This document shows, in pieces, positions 8,486-11,663 of a stretch of 11,663 nucleotides of DNA. The stretch comes from Dichomitus squalens LYAD-421 SS1 (taxonomy: Eukaryota > Basidiomycota > Agaricomycetes > Polyporales > Polyporaceae): positions 1 through 11,663 of the forward strand of contig NW_006766899.1 in assembly GCF_000275845.1 (NCBI RefSeq). The letters are read 5' to 3'. Each line of letters opens with the position of its first letter. The stretch's first letter is position 1. The notes under the pieces were generated by a model. That model did no database searches. It was not told the DNA's origin and saw only the letters and a program-made list of their open reading frames with translations. The translations under genes were made by a program, and so were the position numbers.

Positions 8486-8845
8486 GAGAATAGGCAGAGG
8501 CCAGTGTCCAGAAGTGCAGAAAGCACTGGGTTCGAGACCATCCCCGGGAATTAGCCTTTCCGCTTACCGCTAGGGGGTTTGAGTGGGTATGGCCGATTGG
8601 TTCGCGCCGGAGGAGTCCCACACTATTTCCAGAGCACGGCTGCACCCGAGGCTCTGGGAATGTGTGTAAACGCATTTCCTCCTCGGGTTGGTGCTCAAAT
8701 CTGCGGGGTTTAAACCCCCTGCAACATAGCTGATTCGGGGGAATTTCACCTGATTTGGTCATTAGCGTTGCCTAGTACGTCTACCAGACATGCCTCCACC
8801 GTAGACAAGGCAATAAAAAGCGCTCAACCTGAGAATAGGCAGAGG
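8486..8845 (+). repeat. pair of 15-bp direct repeats
   Basis: GAGAATAGGCAGAGG at 8486-8500 and again at 8831-8845, identical, 345 bp apart inside the transposon. Flanks are not similar. Confidence 0.6.
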
Positions 8846-9142
8846 ACGGCGGTAATCAGTGCAAGCAGCAACTCCACCACAATGATGTCACCATGTTTAG
8901 GGCAGGTTCCTACTGCCAGAGAACAGAGACTTCGTGTCTCCGGACCTTGCAGTACTTAAAACAATCACAGTAGAAATGTTTGGGAGGAGGTGGCATCCAT
9001 GAGATGGTCCCATAGTGGGTGAAACCGTGGGAGAAGGCTGCGGATGCCTGGCTCAATTGTCTGATGGGAGCAGGCACAGAGAGGAGGCAGAAGCCTTACA
9101 CGGCAGAGAGAGGTCGGACTCGCACGCAATACTAGAGACAGA

Positions 9143-9193
9143 CACAAGCTAGGCTAAGGCCTTACGGAGCCACAAGCTAAGGCATTACGTAGC
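9143..9193 (+). repeat. imperfect tandem duplication
   Basis: Two adjacent copies, 9143-9170 and 9171-9193, both starting CACAAGCTA and ending AGGCxTTACG(G/T)AGC. The first has a 5-bp insertion (GGCTA). It lies near the right end of the transposon. Confidence 0.6.
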
Positions 9194-9341
9194 TACAGCT
9201 AGAGAGATACTAGCATGCATAGACATCATGCCCTTAGAGACATGTACGTCCGATCTCGCGACCATATGGCTAACACAGACGTCAAATGGGCGCTAAACAC
9301 CGCCCATCCGACCTGAATCGACATAGCACGAGTATGTACAG

Positions 9342-9397
9342 CCAGATACGATCTCACACGCCCCAAATCGACCTGAATCCGGCACGTTCTCACTGGG
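9342..9397 (-). repeat. right terminal inverted repeat
   Basis: Inverted partner of 7648-7703, with identical spacing between the 31-bp outer and 12-bp inner blocks. Confidence 0.85.
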
Positions 9398-9414
9398 ACT
9401 AGTCAATACTCATT

Positions 9415-9426
9415 CCCAGTGAGAAC
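9415..9426 (+). repeat. third copy of the transposon end, 12 bp
   Basis: CCCAGTGAGAAC, identical to the outer 12 bp of the left end, in the same orientation. It lies 17 bp beyond the right end, with which it forms an inverted pair (9386-9426). It may be the left tip of a second, diverged or truncated element running right; no partner end was found in the window. Confidence 0.6.
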
Positions 9427-9919
9427 TTACATGGGCTCAGCTGTATAGGGTCGAATATTTCCGTAGATGTTCGGGAACCCCGACTGTATCCGCCAACTCG
9501 GACTGGTCCCTGCTTTCACTGTATGTGGTTGTATTTCATTGTTTTCGTTCACGACAGTATACATGACCCGTCAGATCAGTTCGAGCATGGTCGATTTCAA
9601 TCGGGCGTGTTTGGTTAGGCATGTATGCACTTGATGCCCGTCTTTCCACGTCATCCGAATTATACTGTATATTATAGTATGAGATCGTATTGCTACACAT
9701 CGTAATACAACTATAATCGAGTGCTTTAATACAGAGGGACAAAGCTGGAAGCGGTGGGATGGGAATGAATACAGTGGCGATCAGCGCTCGATATAGCACC
9801 TGCGGCCGCACCGGAGGAGCCGCGGGGGCCACATCGAAGCCCCTATACTGTGGCGAGGTTGACGCTTCCGACGTTCAACTTGAACACACCCAAGTTCAAT
9901 ACTTCCGAAGATGGGTCCA

Positions 9920-10992
9920 TCAGTAGGGCTCGGCAAAGGGGGTGCTCCACACGTACCATCTATGAAGTAGCAAATGTCTGAGTTTCTGCATCGAGATGAT
10001 GATCAGCCAGGCACAGGAATAGAGTTAGGGCGACCTACCCTGCGAGCCAAGGCACTTAGGGTCTTGTAGGTGCCTCGAAGGACTCCAATGTGTCATTGGC
10101 ATCAATGTAACATTTGCGTAGGTATTCAGTAGTTTGGATGCATCCGTACTGGTGCTCCACCACCCGACGGACGCATCCAAGCTATGGTAGACAGGTGCAT
10201 CCATAGGGCACGCGGTACATCCAACATATGGATGCATCCATAGGTTGTAGATGCACCATAGACCACTGCGGATGCATCCAATGGGCTATGCACCATATAC
10301 GCGGACGTTGTGGTCGTGGTTCCCAGCGCATTACTAGTGACAGGTGCAGAATCCGCAATTTCGTACTGTACGACAAATAGACAAAAGTGATGTACTCTGA
10401 TCTGCGGCACATGTACACATGAATCCTCCGACCTCCCGATGAACAAGCACACCTACCGTCACACTCTCAACTTGGTTCACTCGGACTACATCGCATAAGG
10501 CACAACCTGTCCCATAAGTGTCCGTAGAATGTCAGGACTGAGATTGACAGCTGCCAGACACAGCCCGTGGTTGATTTCGCAGAAGCAGGCTTGTGAACGT
10601 CGGCGTAAGGCACCCATCAAGCGGCAGACTTTGAGCACGAACATGCCAGTAGGAGTAAGGGTGGATTGGAGGGGGAGTGGCGTGTACATGTACACAAACT
10701 GTGGGCCTCCGGTGAGGCCTTGCCCAGCTCCTCCTGTGGCATTAAGAAGGTGAGTTCGGCAAGATACGGATAGTAATCCCCTCGCCTGTTGGCACATTAG
10801 AACACATTACGGCCTTGAGACTGCATGACTTACATCTTCGGCTCAAAGAAGACCTGCTCAGTCGTGAACACCTTGATCTGCGTGCTTGGAAGTCATCTGG
10901 AGATCTTGGATGGAAGTAGAAGAGGAACCGCTAGGTCATTGGGTAGGAGAAGAAGGGGGAGGAGCTTACGTAAGAAGATGATAAACTCGGGG
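9920..10992 (-). CDS. probable multi-exon gene of unknown function, structure incomplete
   Basis: I do not recognise the product. Two introns are well formed on the minus strand: 10833-10786 (48 nt; GTAAGT, branch CTAAT, CAACAG) and 10038-9986 (53 nt; GTAGGT, branch CTGAT, GATGCAG). The exon 10877-10834 encodes IKVFTTEQVFFEPKM and continues across the first intron as RGDYYPYLAELTFLMPQEEL. Across the second intron, GTYKTLSALARRKLRHLLL then HRWYVWSTPFAEPY ends at TGA 9922-9920. A 23-nt exon, 10992-10970, may lie upstream (CTAAT branch, TTTACAG acceptor, GTAAGC donor). Between about 10760 and 10480 all three minus frames are open, so the middle cannot be resolved, and a plus-strand frame (10529-10753) competes. 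The 5' end runs into LTR-like sequence, so the gene may be truncated. Confidence 0.3.
10136..10295. repeat. cluster of GGATGCATCC-like palindromic motifs
   Basis: Perfect GGATGCATCC at 10136-10145, 10230-10239 and 10270-10279. Degenerate forms are near 10169 (GGACGCATCC), 10194 (GGTGCATCC), 10214 (GGTACATCC), 10250 (GATGCACC) and 10287 (TATGCACC). Spacing is 17-33 bp. It may be a decayed minisatellite, a repeat-encoding exon of the minus-strand gene, or clustered protein-binding sites. Confidence 0.7.
10682..10695. repeat. 14-bp perfect palindrome
   Basis: GTGTACATGTACAC. It lies within the unresolved part of the minus-strand gene; no further structure surrounds it. Confidence 0.6.
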
Positions 10993-11199
10993 CTGTAAAG
11001 ACAAAGATTAGATCTGACTAGAGTCGAAACAAGATCTTCAGTCAGTAAGGAAAGACTATATTGCAGCAACGAACTGTACCTAGAGTCGAAACAAGACTAC
11101 AAAGGTTAAGTAAGTAACTACAAGTTAGTGATAGATGTAACGAAGTACTCACTCTTCAGTCAGTAAAGAAAGACTGAAGAGGGAGGACACAATCTGAAG

Positions 11200-11212
11200 T
11201 CCTTATATACTA
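11200..11212 (+). promoter_or_regulatory. TATA motif, copy 3
   Basis: TCCTTATATACTA, identical to copies at 135-147 and 719-731. It lies 25 bp after a CTTCAGTC/GACTGAAG inverted repeat (11154-11179). Confidence 0.5.
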
Positions 11213-11603
11213 CAGAGAAGTGTCCATGACTAATCGAAGAGTGGTTAGTCACATGTACCATAGTGCGATGAATAATACGATGGTGAAAGAATTGCGACGT
11301 ATCGCACCATAGGATGAGTAAGAGATGAGTAAGGCATAGACCTGTCTAGACCGTTCTTGAGTAGTACGGATTGTCCTAGACAGTACCAGAAGAGTCCGGA
11401 AGCATAGCTATAGTACACGAGCAGAGAGTCCCAAATATGGTAACATACTACATAAGCGACTACAGCTAAGCGCTAGGAGACGCATAGCCTCGTGTAGTCC
11501 GGACCGGATAAGTCCAAGTTCAACAGAAGATGAGAGCAAGACTTAGACGTATGCATCGATGTATGATATAGACAGACATGTGCTCGGCTGGGTCAGACCC
11601 CTC

Positions 11604-11650
11604 CTTGACCCACGGTCAGACCCCTTCGGGGTCGAGACCCGTGGGTCAAG
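11604..11650. repeat. nested hairpin in LTR-like module C
   Basis: Outer arms CTTGACCCACGG (11604-11615) and CCGTGGGTCAAG (11639-11650) are perfect 12-bp complements. Inside, GACCCC-TTC-GGGGTC (11619-11633) forms a second stem. GGTCAGACCCC occurs twice (11591-11601 and 11614-11624), overlapping the structure. It falls in the transcribed part if the TATA at 11200 is used. Confidence 0.7.
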
Positions 11651-11663
11651 CCAAGGCGACATC

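Larger units (their letters stand above)
7648..9397. mobile_element. DNA transposon with terminal inverted repeats, non-autonomous or decayed, 1750 bp
   Basis: The ends are perfect inverted repeats of 31 bp (outermost CCCAGTGAGAAC) at 7648-7678 and 9367-9397. After a 13-nt gap at both ends, GATCGTATATAG at 7692-7703 faces CCAGATACGATC at 9342-9353 (10 of 12 match inverted), so the structured ends are 56 bp each. A partial subterminal copy of the inner motif (GACCTGAATC) is at 9310-9319. AGTCAAT flanks both sides. The interior has only unrecognised frames (longest minus 8762-8289, 157 aa, no transposase motifs), so it would need a transposase from elsewhere. Superfamily is undetermined; hAT or MULE-like are only guesses. 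It carries an internal hairpin, short repeats and the 14-bp palindrome GGGGTTTAAACCCC (8705-8718). Confidence 0.75.
10993..11663 (+). mobile_element. LTR-like promoter fragment (module C), cut by window end
   Basis: Related to module A at the left end. It shares the 13-bp TATA motif (11200-11212) and, after exactly 14 nt in both, TGACTAATCG (11227-11236). Further alignable sequence follows around 11260-11300 (TACGATGGTGAAAG against TACAATGGCGAAAAG). Upstream are two repeat pairs: CTAGAGTCGAAACAAGA at 11018-11034 and 11080-11096, and CTTCAGTCAGTAA(G/A)GAAAGACT at 11036-11057 and 11154-11175. A strong nested hairpin ends the window. The left limit is set where repeat-type sequence meets the minus-strand gene (TGTAAAGAC at about 10994). 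No coding part of a retroelement is present. Confidence 0.45.

Noticed and set aside
8453..8546. tRNA gene around the A/B-box pair
   Set aside because: T-arm pairs only two of five positions and the 7-bp acceptor stem does not form.
8580..8720. SINE or tRNA-like region around TGGCCGATTGG
   Set aside because: The only B-box-like sequence is over 100 bp away and imperfect; no fold or T-run terminator.
1..11663. CRISPR array, bacterial operon or phage content
   Set aside because: No regularly spaced identical repeats, no ribosome-binding-site pattern, and the solved genes are spliced nuclear eukaryotic genes.

Overview
The window looks like nuclear DNA of a filamentous basidiomycete fungus, most likely an Agaricomycete. 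This rests on very short introns (48-124 nt) with GTRNGT donors and CTGAC/CTAAT-type branch sites, an intron-dense histone H4 gene, GC-rich third codon positions in the secure genes, and AT-richer flanks with transposon-like repeats. There is no bacterial-style operon, no rRNA and no convincing tRNA.

Centre (about 2.4-4.3 kb): two secure genes, transcribed divergently from a 261-bp shared intergenic region. On the minus strand is a complete histone H4 gene of six exons. Its splicing can be solved exactly because the protein is so conserved; it includes a 15-nt microexon and a GC-AG intron. On the plus strand is a three-exon gene for a 213-aa protein with the TFIIIC subunit-6 type domain (Sfc7/Tfc7/GTF3C6 family), an RNA polymerase III initiation factor component. 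The two share no pathway beyond nuclear chromatin/transcription; their pairing is of interest because fungal H4 is more often paired with H3.

Right of centre (about 4.96-7.08 kb): a TATAAAA box, a run of donor/branch/acceptor sets and a terminal AATAAA suggest an intron-rich plus-strand transcription unit. I can join four exons into a consistent 98-codon reading frame (5046-5659), but recognise no family and cannot place the 3' half with confidence.

Mobile part (7.65-9.40 kb): a 1750-bp element with 31-bp perfect terminal inverted repeats. Similarity extends to 56 bp per end with conserved internal spacing. It holds no recognisable transposase, so it looks like a non-autonomous or decayed DNA transposon. 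A third copy of the outer 12 bp lies just outside its right end.

Window ends (1-0.75 kb and 10.99-11.66 kb): LTR-like promoter modules. Three copies of an identical 13-bp TATA motif occur, each preceded by its own unrelated pair of direct repeats. The first and third copies are related beyond the TATA box. Between the transposon and the right-hand module, 9.92-10.99 kb probably holds an unrecognised multi-exon minus-strand gene and a cluster of GGATGCATCC-like motifs. A small two-exon gene candidate lies at 953-1328. The remaining stretches (1329-2440, 4281-4958, 7081-7640) show nothing I can call a gene.
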